NCBI GenBank assembly: GCA_029237695.1
Contig: JAQRGA010000034.1
Span: forward strand, 148,126 to 212,125
Direction: 5' to 3'
Length of the DNA stretch: 64,000 nucleotides
Source of the DNA: Conchocele bisecta
Taxonomy: Eukaryota; Mollusca; Bivalvia; Lucinida; Thyasiridae
This document shows, one piece after another, positions 1 through 11,213 of this stretch. How positions within the stretch are numbered: the first letter of the stretch is position 1; each line of letters starts with the position of its first letter. Both the position numbers and the translations under genes were made by a program. Below the pieces are notes generated by a model. That model was not told where the DNA came from and did not search any database. It saw only the letters and a list, made by a program, of their open reading frames with translations.

Positions 1-352
1 TTCCCCGACTCTCGGAATTAAATTTACATCTCAGAAAGCGGGACTGTGTAGCCAATATGACTGGCGGACGGGCTGATGTACATGTACCCCGTACTAGCAG
101 GTAGCAGGTATATGGGAAAATGCTGCGCTGACCCCCACTCCCTCGACTGGCCACCACCGCCACTGCCGGGAAAATGTGGAGATGTAACATACATGGTTGT
201 ATAATTGTTACATGTCCCGATAAAAATACCGGCAGTATATTTTGTCGTCGGGAATAATTAATTTGAAAATGAAATATGCAATTTAGTTTTGTTGTGTTTC
301 AGAAAAAGTACATTCAGTGCATTTGTAAGCAAAGAAACAGCCATGCTAAAAA

Positions 353-636
353 CAAGGGCGGATTCACGTAGGGGAAATCCCGGCGCCCCCCCCCCTCACC
401 ACCCTATAATTTGGCGAGTAACGATATGTTTGCTCTAAAATGCGCCATAACGCAGCAAAATGGGGTGTAAATATCAAACATATTCCGGAGGGCATACCGC
501 CGGACCCACCTAGCAGTCTCCCCAGCTCCGCTTGGTCGACGAACAAACGGTGCTAGTTCGAAAGTATAGTAAACTATTTAAATTAAGAAGTCCCGCCCCC
601 CCCCCACCCTAACCTGAAATCCTGGATCCGCCCCTG
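353..636. mobile_element. Short non-autonomous DNA transposon (MITE, hAT-like ends)
   Basis: The segment opens with CAAGGGCGGATTCACG and closes with the near-complement CTGGATCCGCCCCTG, giving imperfect terminal inverted repeats around about 284 bp that hold two C-runs and no gene. Ends beginning CAGGGGCGGAT are common in hAT-type MITEs of invertebrates (remembered, not searched). No clean 8-bp target duplication is visible, so the superfamily is uncertain. Confidence 0.4.
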
Positions 637-739
637 AAAAGCACCGTGGCGTACGTACATGTATTTTGCATAACTGCACACTATAACACAGTCAGTGATT
701 TTACACACTAAATTTGTGGTGGCAGGTGAGCACGCGATG

Positions 740-1112
740 GGTAATTTAACGATCATGGTTCATCCTTACCGGAATCCCGACTGGAGACCTGGTTTGGCCC
801 TCACATACGTCTTTGGCATTTTGTATGTGACAGTTGAATCTGGTACCCCTTATGTGAGTATTACGATATTCGTAATCCTAGTTTAGGGAAAGGGCCAAGT
901 GACTTGGTTGTGGTATGGACCTGGCACCAGGTCAGTATATTCTAATTTCAGGGCTGAATATATTTGTTCTCGATGGAAATATTCCGTTCTGATTTTGGGA
1001 TTTTCCCCTTAATGCAGCAGGTTAAAATGGGATCGAACCGTCGCTGCCCGGCCTTACATGACCTTAGCTGTTGATAGGCCGTTAAACACCAATAATAAAC
1101 AAACAAACAAAC
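740..1112. repeat. Dispersed SINE-like repeat R1, longest copy
   Basis: This stretch shares long blocks with 9215-9400, 31690-31950 and 63375-63535, and a short reversed piece lies at 39835-39880. Shared landmarks are GGTTTGGCCCTC, ACCAGGTCAGT, TTCCGTTCTGATTTTGGGA and GTTGATAGGCCGTTAAACACC. It ends in an (AAAC)n tail. GGGATCGAACC near 1031 is the complement of a tRNA-type Pol III B box, which suggests a tRNA-derived SINE or a composite one. The 5' limit is uncertain. Confidence 0.5.
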
Positions 1113-2243
1113 ACACTAAATTTGTCCCGATCACAACATTGATTTTGTTGAAATTACGCTCCACACCCTGCGACTATTGTTCGAAGCGGCTCATTTGAAT
1201 TTAGACGCGTTTAAGGTGTGCATGTGCTTTTGTTTTATATTATTTACACGCCTCCGACTAGAACGGCCCTTTCATAACAAACAAAGCATGCAGACGTGCA
1301 TTATTTAATACAATGTAGTACAATGAAAATTAAAGAAAATTAAGAACAACCTGGCAAAGTCGGACTTCTTAAATGTGTAAATGTTGGAGACCTGTGCATC
1401 TGTTCAGTCTGCACAGTGTCTGCAATGATTGCAAATATACTAGTAAAATTACTATACATTCATATAACCATATTTACAAGTGGTCATTTTAAAGAATATT
1501 CACATTGACACCGAACACGTAAGTGGTAGAAGATACATATAGAAATCAGTAGGCTACGTCCTTGGTGGCTACAATTTTGTATTACAATAATCTGATATAA
1601 CCATATTATTGTGTCGCAGTAAATATGCATGTGACACAATACCAACACACTAAATACTAAAACATGTTTGGCCCAGTGTCACCATTGATGCGATATGCCA
1701 GGAAACGGCGTATATTTTGGCACTACCAAAATTATAAATCTGTGATACGCTTATTTTTCTGAAAATTTCCAAATCGTATTTTCATGTTGACTTTTGAAAC
1801 ATTCGACAGGCGAAACAGTAAATTAAACGAATTAAGCCCTGTGCCCAGTTCTATTTGTTACATAATACTGATTATGTGATGGTGTTATCTAAACATTACC
1901 GGTTGTATGGTTATTTAGTTTCAAATGTCGTCCATATAGAACAACATTTCGACAAAATCACTACGTGTTTCCTTGAAGGAAACCGAAAAAACAGACAACT
2001 GTCTGAACCACAAACAAATGTAAAATTCTGCTATGAGTATCCACCATTATAATGTTTGTGAGCCACAAATAGTAAAACATACAGTACGGTTATATATAGG
2101 ACAACGTCAACTTATTGCAAATATGACGCAACTATTTCAAGTGTCAAAATCCGACGTGACGTGGTTTCAAGCGTAACTTTGCGACGTCATTTTCAGGCTT
2201 TCATGACGTTGTCATTAAGGCCGGTTTCCACAGAGCGCGGCCC
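1113..2243. other. Unassigned host-like DNA
   Basis: AT-rich sequence in which I recognise no gene or repeat. A 65-codon open frame at 1855-2052 has no recognisable motif and is probably chance. It ends at a short (TA)n tract where Polinton A begins. Confidence 0.6.
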
Positions 2244-2263
2244 ATATATATATATATAGAACG

Positions 2264-2593
2264 ATGTTAGTTGACGAACTTTATTTTGCTATGATCGATG
2301 TAGGCTACACTGCCCTTAAACACCGTATAGCTGGCGCAAAGGGTATGATTCGTCTGGCCCGAGATTCTCTCGAGACGTGGCGCGAGGACGAAAAAGCGGC
2401 CACCCTTTTCACAAAGCGGATGTTAGATTCCTACCAATCGAGATTGGATGAATTAGATTTTCCCAAGTTCCTTCAGAACTTAACCTCCAATCGTGATTGG
2501 AATCGCAATTGTACTTCCAACAAAGGTTTATTATTAACGACGCAGTTACCGGACGATCTGGCGAGGGCATGTTGGAGATTGTCCGATATATAA
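2264..2593 (+). CDS. Small Polinton protein of unknown function (109 aa)
   Basis: An open frame of 109 codons ends 16 bases before the integrase start, on the same strand. It is charged and mostly helical by composition (for example GMIRLARDSLETWREDEKAA), with no recognised domain. It is probably real because Polinton B keeps the same frame in the same place (complement of 25344-25678), although there it is damaged. Two CCAATCnnGATTGG palindromes lie inside the coding sequence at 2434-2447 and 2487-2500; the first encodes Gln-Ser-Arg-Leu-Asp. The function is unknown; an early or accessory protein is a guess. Confidence 0.5.
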   Translation: MLVDELYFAMIDVGYTALKHRIAGAKGMIRLARDSLETWREDEKAATLFTKRMLDSYQSRLDELDFPKFLQNLTSNRDWNRNCTSNKGLLLTTQLPDDLARACWRLSDI

Positions 2594-2609
2594 GAATACT
2601 TCGCATACG

Positions 2610-3611
2610 ATGAACACGCACAAACTTAATACCAAACTATCGGTTCGACTAACGCGCAAGCTAGCGAACATATACTACAGACCCCGCGGCTACTGGAAGG
2701 GACTCGCGGTCATCAAGAACCTCGCCGCGGCGACCAAGGTTTCCGAAAACGCTGTCAAGGAATGGCTCAAGAAGCAGGCCATCTGGCAGATCTATTAACC
2801 CGCGCCTCACAATATTCCGTGCCCGAAATTCGACGTGCCGGTGCCGAACCAAGTTCACCAAGCGGATCTCCTGTTTCTCCTTCACGATCACGTCGGTCGC
2901 AAGACGTATAAGTACCCACTGACAGTCGTTGATGTAGCTAGTCGCTATAAGGGGGCTGAACCACTGGCTTCGAAAGAGTCTAAGGAGGTGGCCGAGGCTC
3001 TTTCCCGAATATATAAAAGGAGTCCTCTCAAATGGCCGAATCTTCTCCAGGTCGATCCCGGCCGCGAGTTCATGGGCGCGGTCTCTCATCTATGGTCTAA
3101 ACACAACGTTTCTGTCAGACGCGGCCGCGTCAACATCCACCGGAACCAGGGAATCGTGGAGCGATTCAATCGAACCCTGGCTGAGAGACTGTTCGGTCAC
3201 CAATACGCCAAAGAACTTGTAGACCCTCATTCGCGATCGACCGAGTGGGTGGCCAGACTGCCCGCCGTGGTCTCCGAACTGAATGGAGAGGTGATCGATA
3301 AGACGCCCATAGATGCCATCAAGTCTAAAAAGGTGACGAGCAAGCCTTCTGCCGTCTCGCGCGGGCGATCCGTGGGTTTAGAGGAGCAACGGCTTCCATC
3401 GGATGTTGACGTCCGGTACCTATATCAACCGGGAGAGCTCGAAGGTGGCAGCCGCCGCTCGACTGATCCCGTGTGGTCTCTCAATGTATATCATCTGGAT
3501 CGATCTATTACCAAACCCGATGAACCCGTGCTCTACTATTTGGCTGATGGTCCATCTCGCGGGTTTGTTCGCGATTTTTTTTTTTACCTGTCCTATAGGC
3601 TCGGTGTGTAA
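2610..3611 (+). pseudogene. Polinton rve-family integrase, broken copy A
   Basis: The enzyme would insert the element into host DNA by DDE strand transfer. An N-terminal helix-turn-helix-like segment (62 codons, 2610-2798) ends in a TAA; the same frame then continues as 258 codons. In that second part, Asp11 (HQAD), Asp74 (LQVDPGREF) and Glu109 (QGIVERFN) give a D...D-x34-E catalytic triad. The C-terminal part (YLYQPGELEGG, then DPVWSLNVYHL) has the look of the SH3-like tail of Polinton integrases. The 3' end overlaps the polymerase gene, which arrives from the other strand; the last residues (FFFY) come from a T-run and are probably aberrant. The internal stop makes this a pseudogene. Confidence 0.86.
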
Positions 3612-6600
3612 CCCGTCTTCCATCACTCTCCTCTTGTGGTAGTACACCGACAATCCCAACTTCTCCTGCTTGTATGTCTTCATCAGCCCGTTAACCATTC
3701 GGAATCCCCTGTTCTCCGCCATATCCCTACCCCCTTCGAGAGCACTCTTGTACCTTCCCCAAGTCGGATCGTTAGATCTCTTCGACATCCCCTTGGCCGA
3801 GTGCTTAGATTTTCCGTCACCGCTCACGTAGTAACATTTGCTACACAGAGCGATGGCTCTATCTCCCTCGAATTCCAGCATGAACAGTCCCGGAGTTCTG
3901 TTGCTCCACGCGTCCCACGCCAACCACTCGGCCTTCTCCTTGTTGAACTTTCTCTTCATATTCTTTCTCACCACCGCCGCCAGCGTCTTCTCCGACACCG
4001 CGAAGTACATGCTGTCAGTGTCCATCTGTATAAGTTCGAAATATTCGCGATCCACGTACTTGTCCAAGAAGTCGTAGTAGAACTCGAGCATCCGGAGCTT
4101 GGCCAACTGGTAGACCGCTATGCCACACTGAAACGGTCTGTTGATCACCACTCGAGTCTTCCTGCTCGATATCTCGTAAGCCTCCCCAATCTCCTCCAGG
4201 TCTTCGAACCACGCCGACCTCACTGCCCGGTCGACAGTCTTCTCATCTTTCGTATTTGTGGTGTTCAGGTGTCTCTCTTGTGCCTTTATCAGCTTGCCAC
4301 AACACGCGTTGCCAACCAGTTTGAATATCTCCGCCAACACCGCCTTGCTCTTGTCGACGTCCCCCGTCCGTCTGGCAGCGGTGACCTCTTTAACGAACCA
4401 TTGAAACGGTTTGCCGGGCGTGTTGTCTATCACCCTATGCACCGCATTGACTATCAGACCGTGCTCCAGATACGACTTTAGAAGCGGGGAGTATATGATC
4501 ATATTCTTGGTGGACATTGCCCCCACGAGCTTTCTCTGTCCTTCGACCCTTTTTCTCCCGGACCTGGCCAGGTAGTCCTTCATGTGCTGCGGAACCTCGG
4601 TCTCGTCGAATTATCGATTAACGAACAGCGGCGACATTTCCGAGAACTTGTCTCTCAACGTTTCGGGGACCTCTATATCCAACTCCGCAAATCCGAACCA
4701 CTTTTCACTCCTGACCTTCCTCACAAAACGGTCTATATACGACTGTCTTTCCGGGTCATCACACGTCCATATCGTCTCCTCCCCGCACGGCATGTCTTTC
4801 GACAGAGTAGACAGATACAGCGCATTGGCGTCGTACCCCATCACCGCCTTGCACATCTTCTCCTCCCGACTACCTACCTGACCCCTGATCGTCGACCTGC
4901 CAGCCTCTGCGTATCTGGAGAACACTATGGACGGACCACCGACCAATCCCTGCTTCATCATCTCGTAAGTTTCAGACTTCGGCTACCACAGCTCGGGCGT
5001 GTCCACCTTCCCATCGATCGACCCGCGGAGTAGGTACTGAAGGGAAACACCGGGCAGAGACACAGCATCCTTGAGTATATCCACGCCTCTTCCCATGTAG
5101 AACGTCATTTTGGTCAGAGCCTCCAGGAACGGTCCTACATCCAAGTCGTTGTAGTGTTGCAACCATTCCTTGAACGTATTCATCCCATTTTCTCGGAATA
5201 CCTTCTTACACTCTTTCCACAACGACAGTAGGAACTCACCCTTCAAGTTCGAGTACCACTCGGGATAGTCTGGCAGCCCCGGATGGTCGAGTTTGTCCGC
5301 GCTGTCGAACCACTCGTACGGGAAGTGAGACTGTATCGTTTTACAGTCGTACGCCTTAACCCACCGGTCGTACATGGTACAGGGTCCCAGATACTGGATG
5401 ATGTCTAGAAATCTAAACTCCGGGGTAAACAGATACATCGTCGTGCTGGCTCTCTTTCCGACCATCACCTTATTCACGGTGGCCGCCAACCTCTCTACAA
5501 AGTACTGCTTGATGAGGTTCAGGTCATACCTGCTACAGTTGAACCCCACCACCGGGACTTGGTCAATCCAAGAGACAATCTTTGCTTACTGAGACTTCGA
5601 TAGCATATCTATGTCGGCCGGCAGATACTTCTTCTTAACCCCCTCCATGATTGCCTTGCCTCTCATCTGCAGCTCGGTCACGAACTTCTCGACTAGCGTG
5701 TCGGGGTCTCGTCGTTCACAGATGTGTGTGATCCCTTCATGCATCGTATCCTCCAACGACACCGACATAGGAATGTGCTCGACCTCGAAGGTCAGGTCTT
5801 TGGTGGGTAGTTTGGATTTCGACTTGTCGAGATACGCCTCGAAGTCGTAGACTATCTGGTGAGGGTACAGAGTCGTCTCCTCCTCGCGCGGCGATTGTGG
5901 ATAATGGGTATTCACTTCATTCAACCACTCGCACTCCAACATCACCACCAGCTCGTAACCCACCTTCCTTATTTTAGCGTCTTGAATTTTAGTCCTCCTG
6001 TACAGCGATATCGCGTTACCTCTCCTGCAATACCTCGGACACCCGTGCCAGTAGCATCCGTGAAACTGAAACACGGTCTCGGTCTCGTGACAGTAGCCGT
6101 CGACCGGATCGCCGGCCACCCACCTCTATCCACCGTGACCGCATCTCGCGTGATGTATGTGCTTTCCCACCCTCTCCTCTTCTCAGTTCAACCATTGAAT
6201 CGACCTCTCGCTCGCTGACCCCTTGGGATAGAACGCCTTCTCGTATGCCGACTGCGGTCTCTCTACCCTCTTACCTGGACATGTCACCACGGTCTTACCA
6301 CCCATGCAGGTGGCCACGTGCCTGTGCATGTTACACGACTTTGTGAACCGTTATTGACATCCGGTGCACCCGTACTCTTTCGTCATCTTGGGGAGGTTTG
6401 TTATGAGGAATGAATGACCTCCAAACATTCCTATCGTCATGATCTTCTCCACAACCGCGTCGTAATTTGCCGGAACCTTCATGAGGTACCACACTCCGTC
6501 GTCGGTGGGCTCGTAAACGCGAATGCCCATCTTGAAGTGCTCTTCGACCTTCTTAATATCTTCCAGGGGGATTCCCTTACTATCCGGTCCGTTATCGTGA

Positions 6601-7522
6601 CAGAGGTATTCGTCAGCTAGAGCTCGTGCCTTCTCACAACAGCGGTCTGGTCTCCCTCCACGGTGGATGGCTATGCACCTAAACAGACACAAGTAGTCGT
6701 CGTACATGTCGACGGAATACATTCCCTTTTTCTGTCTTAACCAGTCTGGGAGTTTTCCCGCTCCCATGAGAAGTTGTTGCGCATCGATGATCATCTTCAC
6801 CTCGACCGATATCCAACGAACGAAGGTCCATTTTGTGTTTGGTCTATCAACTTTGTCGATGTCCATTCGACCTTTCTCTCTATCGGATATCCAACTCTCC
6901 GCTTTGGAAATCTCGTCTATCCATGGACTACCCTTTGATTGTTTGTGATAGATCATCGTGACGTCGGTCTCGATATTCCTAATACGATACGAGCACGAAT
7001 ACCTCAGATAACATGCCGTGGTCATCTCTGGGCGAATTTTATTCATTATGCGATTAGTGATCTCCCCGTCTACCCCCTCTCGAAAGTCCATACTATCTTC
7101 CTCCTACCCCTATCAACAGTTTCACTAACTTCGGCTTCTTCGGCGAGAATCCTGGGACCCTCCTCCACCAAATATCTAGCGATATCTCTCCTCCTCTTAG
7201 GAGGTCTCCCCACCAACCCTTGATAAATCTTATTGTAGTACACCTTGCATAGGGTTTTTCTACGTGCGCTGGGATCTTCTTTTACACGCTGCGCGTAAGC
7301 GGTGGCACGCAGACTGGCCGTCGTCTCGTTCTCCAATTTATCGGAGCGTTTTTCGGGGTCGGCGGGCAGTCGTCCGGTCGAAACCGCACGCCGCAGCCTC
7401 TCCTCGTAGACGACGGCTCGTGCGTCACTTATCCTATCTGCTATAGCTTTCTTGACTCTCAAACCTCTTAGGGAAATTCCCCAACTCTTGGCTTGCTCTC
7501 TCATTTGCTTTATGGTAGGCAT
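3570..7522 (-). pseudogene. Protein-primed DNA polymerase B, broken copy A
   Basis: The start ATG at 7522 follows directly on TATACTCAGTATA. Domains in order: an N-terminal SAP-like helix pair (MREQAKSWGISLRGLRVKK); an OTU-like or accessory region ending in a zinc-finger-like YGCTGCQQRF...RHTTTC; a segment FHGCYWHGCP typical of Polinton polymerases; exonuclease motif I (IVYDFEAYL, about 5840-5860); Exo II (FNCSRYD); palm motif A (GYDANALYL, about 4840); a motif B region (FQCGIAVYQLAK); and motif C (MDTDSMYF, 4011-4025). Lesions seen: a frameshift near 7085 and stops at 6351-6353, 6126-6128, 5586-5588, 4983-4985 and 4611-4613. After motif C the frame is open to the convergent integrase. The gene would replicate the element from protein-primed ends. 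Confidence 0.93.
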
Positions 7523-7539
7523 TATACTGAGTATAGCCA

Positions 7540-7870
7540 ATAGATTTTTTATCTTTAATAGGGGTGTCAGTTTATATTTGTGACAGATTGTTGTAATATA
7601 CCCAATGGATAACTTGTCTTTAATAGGGTGTCACTTGCTATTTTATTTTTAATAAATGTATGACAGATTGCTGTATTTATACTGAGTATAACTTATGGAT
7701 TTCTAATCTTTAATAGGGTGTAAATTATTATGACAGATTGTTGTAATATACTGAGTATAATCAATGGAATTCTTGTCTCTAATAGGGTGTAAGTTGCCGA
7801 TATTTATGACAGATTACTGTATATACTTAGTATAACATAGGGATTCTTATCTCTAATAGGGTGTATTTTA
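7540..7870. repeat. Tandem ~85-95 bp repeats upstream of polymerase A (probable promoter/terminal repeats)
   Basis: About four imperfect units, each containing a near-palindrome ATACTGAGTATAA, the block CTTTAATAGGGTGT and ATGACAGATTGTTGTA. The unit nearest the gene places the polymerase ATG immediately after its TATACTCAGTATA. Polinton B has the same arrangement with about three units (20165-20375). Copy number differs, as expected for tandem repeats. A promoter or replication role is inference. Confidence 0.6.
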
Positions 7871-7949
7871 CCTTATCGATTATTGCGCAACACTACCTGG
7901 TGTTTTATCTTCAGGTTTATATTTAGTAACAGCCTTCGTGGTCGTGTGG

Positions 7950-8034
7950 GTCGTGTGGGCTAAGGAGCCACTCTATGGAGACGTGGGTTGTGAGTTCGCA
8001 TCTCGGCTAGACCTAAACCTTTTTTTTTTTTTTT
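7950..8034 (+). ncRNA. tRNA-like sequence with oligo-T (possible Pol III unit)
   Basis: The region folds in part like a tRNA: a D-arm-like GGCTAAGGAGCC, then CTCTATGGAG, then a T-arm-like GAGTTCGCATCTC with a seven-base loop. TGGGCTAAGGAG resembles a Pol III A box and GAGTTCGCATC a B box, with suitable spacing, and a run of 15 T follows at 8020-8034, a classical Pol III stop. The acceptor stem is poor, so this is not a working tRNA. About 140 bp containing it are absent from Polinton B. It could be a tRNA-derived SINE fragment or a chance resemblance. Confidence 0.25.
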
Positions 8035-8122
8035 GCTCTAGGAAATATATGGTCTCGCGGTTGATGAAAAATACATTCCATTCTTCTGATACATACCCAC
8101 CGAACAGTGGGGGGGAAATCCA

Positions 8123-8229
8123 AGTAGTACATAAGAGTCAACAATAATACCACCATGCTGTGGGGGGCACCGCGCGTAGCCGGTGGCTTCCAGAGGGTGG
8201 TGGTATCATTTTGACTCTTATATACTACT
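8123..8229. repeat. Terminal palindrome of Polinton A (right end)
   Basis: 107 bp bounded by AGTAGTACATAAGAGTCAA on the left and its near-complement TTGACTCTTATATACTACT on the right, with further pairing inside (ACCACCATG against GGTGGTGGTAT). Polinton B carries the same 107 bp at 19948-20054. The outer edge gives the element its AG...CT terminus. Confidence 0.7.
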
Positions 8230-9210
8230 TCCGATGATACTCTATCATGCTGCAGCAAATCCATGACCCACCTCCACCCCTTTCCCCAAGGTCAAGGTCA
8301 CAAACTTAGCAAATTCATAAACTTAAAGTTGGGTTAAATGTCTTATAACTTCGGTTTCCTTTAATGGAACGCCTTGATATTTCATACATGCATTCCTCAG
8401 ATCACCCTCTATCATGCTGTAGCAAATCCACAACCCACCACCCAACCCTTACCCCAAGGTCAAGGTCACAAACTTAGCATGTTCATGAACTTAACGTTGG
8501 GTGTAAATGTTGTGTAACTTCTGTTTCTTTTCATGGATTGCCTTCATATTTCATACATGCATTCATCTGATGACCCTCTATCATGCTGTATCAAATACAC
8601 GACCCACCACCGAACCCTTACCCGAAGGACAAGGTCACAAACTTAGCATGTTCATAAACTTAACGTTGGCGTAAATGTTGTGTAACTTCTGTTTCTTTAC
8701 AGCGAACGCTTTGATATTTCATACATGCATTCATCTGATGATACTCTATTGTGCTACAGCAAATCCATGACCCACCCCCACCCCTTTCCCCAAGATCAAC
8801 ATCATAAACTTAACGTTGGAGTAAATGTCTTTTTTATAACTTCTGTTTCTTGACAGGGAACGCTTGATACGTCATACATGCATTCATCTGATGGTCCTCT
8901 ATTGTGCTACAGCAAATCCATGACCCACACCCTCCACCCCTTTCCCCAAGGTCAAGGTCACAAACTTAGCACATTCATACATGCATTCCTCACGTGAATA
9001 GATACCATGCTGTAGAAAATCACCAACTTAGTGCGTTCATAAACTTAACGTTGGGTTAAACTTTGTTTTACTTCTGTTTTCAGGGAGCGCATTGATATTT
9101 AATACATTCATTCATCATAATATGCTATATTATGCTATAGCAAACCCACGACCCACCTTGCACCACTGACCCCAATGTCAAGGTTCACCGCACACACCTT
9201 AACCCAGGGT
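8230..9210. repeat. Satellite S1, about six units (reverse orientation)
   Basis: Tandem units of about 160-170 bp with the marker blocks CCCCAAGGTCAAGGTCACAAACTTAGC, CATACATGCATTCATCTGATG and CATAAACTTAACGTTGG (quoted in part). They are the reverse complement of the large array at 43290-46330. The array begins directly after the terminal palindrome of Polinton A. Confidence 0.85.
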
Positions 9211-9214
9211 CAAG

Positions 9215-9400
9215 TTATATAATATTCATGTTTGTTAGGCAACTGTGCCAATTTCAGGGCTATATAATTTTGTTCTTGATGTAAATATTCCGTTCTGATT
9301 TTGGGATCCCCCCCCCAATGCAGCATGTTAAAACGGGATCGAACCCGTTTGCCTGGCCTTACATGATCGTAGCTGTTGATAGGCCGTTAATCACCAATAA
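9215..9400. repeat. SINE-like repeat R1, 3' part
   Basis: Shares TTCCGTTCTGATTTTGGGA, GGGATCGAACCC and GTTGATAGGCCGTTAA with the copy at 740-1112. A C-run interrupts it. About 400 bases of unassigned AT-rich DNA follow. Confidence 0.5.
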
Positions 9401-9798
9401 TGGGCTAACGAATGAAATATGGACGATGACAAATAAGTATATGAAGTTTCAAGTCAATCAGACTTATGGTAGCTGAACAACTTAGCACAAATCTTGGACA
9501 GACGGACAGGGTGGCTACTATTAGTATCCCAAAAAAGTTTGCGGGATAGATACAAACTAGACATGTTTGTAAAACATGGATATGCCCCTGTGGCATAATA
9601 ATTCCAGCACAAAAATATTTACACTATTCCCTAACATTTGATTGGTCCGTAGCAAGTCTCTGTCCAAAATTTATATCCCAGTAAACTCCCATGCCGAACT
9701 ACTTTCCGTAACCGTCAGGCGCAGTTAAAATAATTATTAAGAAAACGGAAAATAAAGACATTTTCTTGATGAATTTATTTCAAATGCTGGAATTATAA

Positions 9799-9938
9799 GG
9801 AATGAATGGCATTTTTGGGGATATAAACTTGGAAAAGTCGCGGGAATACTGGACGAGGCCTTCCGGCCTTCGTCCAGTATTCCCGCGACTTTTCCAAGTT
9901 TATACCCTGATAAATTCTACAAAAATGCCATTCATTCC
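9799..9938. repeat. Long hairpin (foldback sequence)
   Basis: An inverted repeat with arms of about 39 bp at 9822-9860 and 9865-9904 (GTCGCGGGAATACTGGACGA against its complement), one base of mismatch in length and a loop of four bases. The outer flanks GGAATGAATGGCATTTTT and AAAAATGCCATTCATTCC also pair. Almost the whole 140 bp can fold on itself. Confidence 0.75.
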
Positions 9939-10002
9939 TATACTGAACTCGAACTGGAGAAACTCTTACAAACGTTTCGACGGTATCGCATGGGGGACAT
10001 AA

Positions 10003-10330
10003 AAAGGAATTGAATTGTGCCTAACGACCCATCAATACAAACGATTTTCAAGCAATTTAGATGAAGAAGAAAATAGTATGTTAGATGTGGTAGGCAATCA
10101 CAAGATTAGGGTAAAAAACAAACTATGATGAACAATATAAATGAGCAACATGGAATGGAATGGAATGGTGCTTAACGACCCATCAACACAAAAGAGTATC
10201 ATTTTGGGGCCAAGCAATTGAGATGAAGACAATAATAGTACAATAGTTGTAGCATAAAAAGGGAGGCTGCATGATATTCGGCCCGTAGCTGAGAAAACGA
10301 CTACACGATTTACAACGAACATAGCCCCAG
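10003..10330. repeat. Dispersed repeat R2, two adjacent copies
   Basis: Copies at about 10003-10100 and 10150-10330 share TTAACGACCCATCAACACAAA, AGCAATTNAGATGAAGA and AATAGTATGTTAGATGTGGTAG (quoted in part). A third copy is at 42105-42210. Probably SINE-like; no coding potential. Confidence 0.45.
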
Positions 10331-10562
10331 GTGGGCCTGCATTCCTTGCAGTCCACCAGGGCCTGCCGTGCCTAGAAGTCGATCCCATCTTTATATACAA
10401 CTGTGACAAAATGTGACGATTATCTTTAATATCCTTTAAAATTAGGTGAGAAACTGTCAGTTCAGTTATGGCATATTAAATTGGATACAGTATTCTCCAA
10501 TTGAAATTGGGACCATCTATTACGATGTCCACCAGTGATACACATACCGGTACTAACAAAAA

Positions 10563-11048
10563 TGCCTAGTCTTAACAATACTCCAGTTGGCCCTAAATGA
10601 AACACAAACACATACTTATATCTGCTGGTTGCGATCTTTACTGCATGAGTCGAGATGGACAGTACACAACCCACAGTGGTCCCTGCGGTAAAACTAGAGA
10701 CAAACCTCTAGGGCCAAATCCACTCTAGAAAGCACGGGACCTACACATCTGTACATGTACAATAGCATACATTACATTTACATATCTGATCATATCACAC
10801 ATATGAGAAAATTGCCTGTTTATGCAGTGACTGCTATCGCAAGAATGACGATATACGCCTTACAGCCCGCACATCACGTGCTAACAACCGGTCCTACTCA
10901 CTGCACGTGCTACACTTCCGTGTATTGAAGACAACAGTTTTCTGCTAAACTTGAGCGCACCTCGGAAAACTGTTAGTCTTAACTATACTCCAGTTGACCC
11001 TAAATGAAACACAAACACATACTTATATCTGCTGGTTGCGATCTTTAC
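10563..11048. repeat. Direct repeat pair of ~75 bp with spacer
   Basis: 10563-10640 and 10974-11048 are nearly the same (marker CCCTAAATGAAACACAAACA, then CTTATATCTGCTGGTTGCG). The 330-bp spacer has no gene I can see. The pair could be a local duplication or short repeats flanking a small element. 11049-11213 holds nothing recognisable. Confidence 0.5.
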
Positions 11049-11213
11049 GCCAAGGATATCAAATCACGAAAAAAGAGAAAAGTCCTTTTAGACAGGGTTT
11101 GTGTGTCAACATTTTCATTCCATAATTCCACACTCAGCAAATATCAAAATTAACTTTCTGTTATAATATAACAAAACTCATAATTACGCAATAAATAAAT
11201 TGTGAATATACAC

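Larger units (their letters stand above)
2244..8229 (-). mobile_element. Polinton/Maverick element A (partial; adintovirus-like)
   Basis: The element carries, from left to right, a small reading frame, an rve integrase on +, a protein-primed DNA polymerase B on -, tandem repeats upstream of the polymerase start, an oligo-T tract and a 107-bp terminal palindrome. Integrase plus polymerase B in this tail-to-tail arrangement is the Polinton signature. The capsid half found in element B is missing: homology stops at an AT tract near 2244-2262. The right end reads ACTACT, that is 5'-AGTAGT on the other strand, fitting the AG...CT ends of Polintons. All main genes are broken, so this is a dead copy. 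Confidence 0.87.

Noticed and set aside
1030..1050. Possible tRNA gene from the GGGATCGAACC block
   Set aside because: Only a B-box-like piece is present and the sequence recurs in dispersed R1 repeats; no cloverleaf can be drawn.
3636..4481. Long plus-strand frame (281 codons), with a similar minus-strand frame at 23464-24309
   Set aside because: These lie antisense to the conserved polymerase motifs B and C in both Polintons; polymerase codon usage keeps the opposite strand open.
8013..8264. 83-codon minus-strand frame across the Polinton A end
   Set aside because: It crosses the terminal palindrome, a T-run and the satellite junction, so it cannot be a conserved gene.
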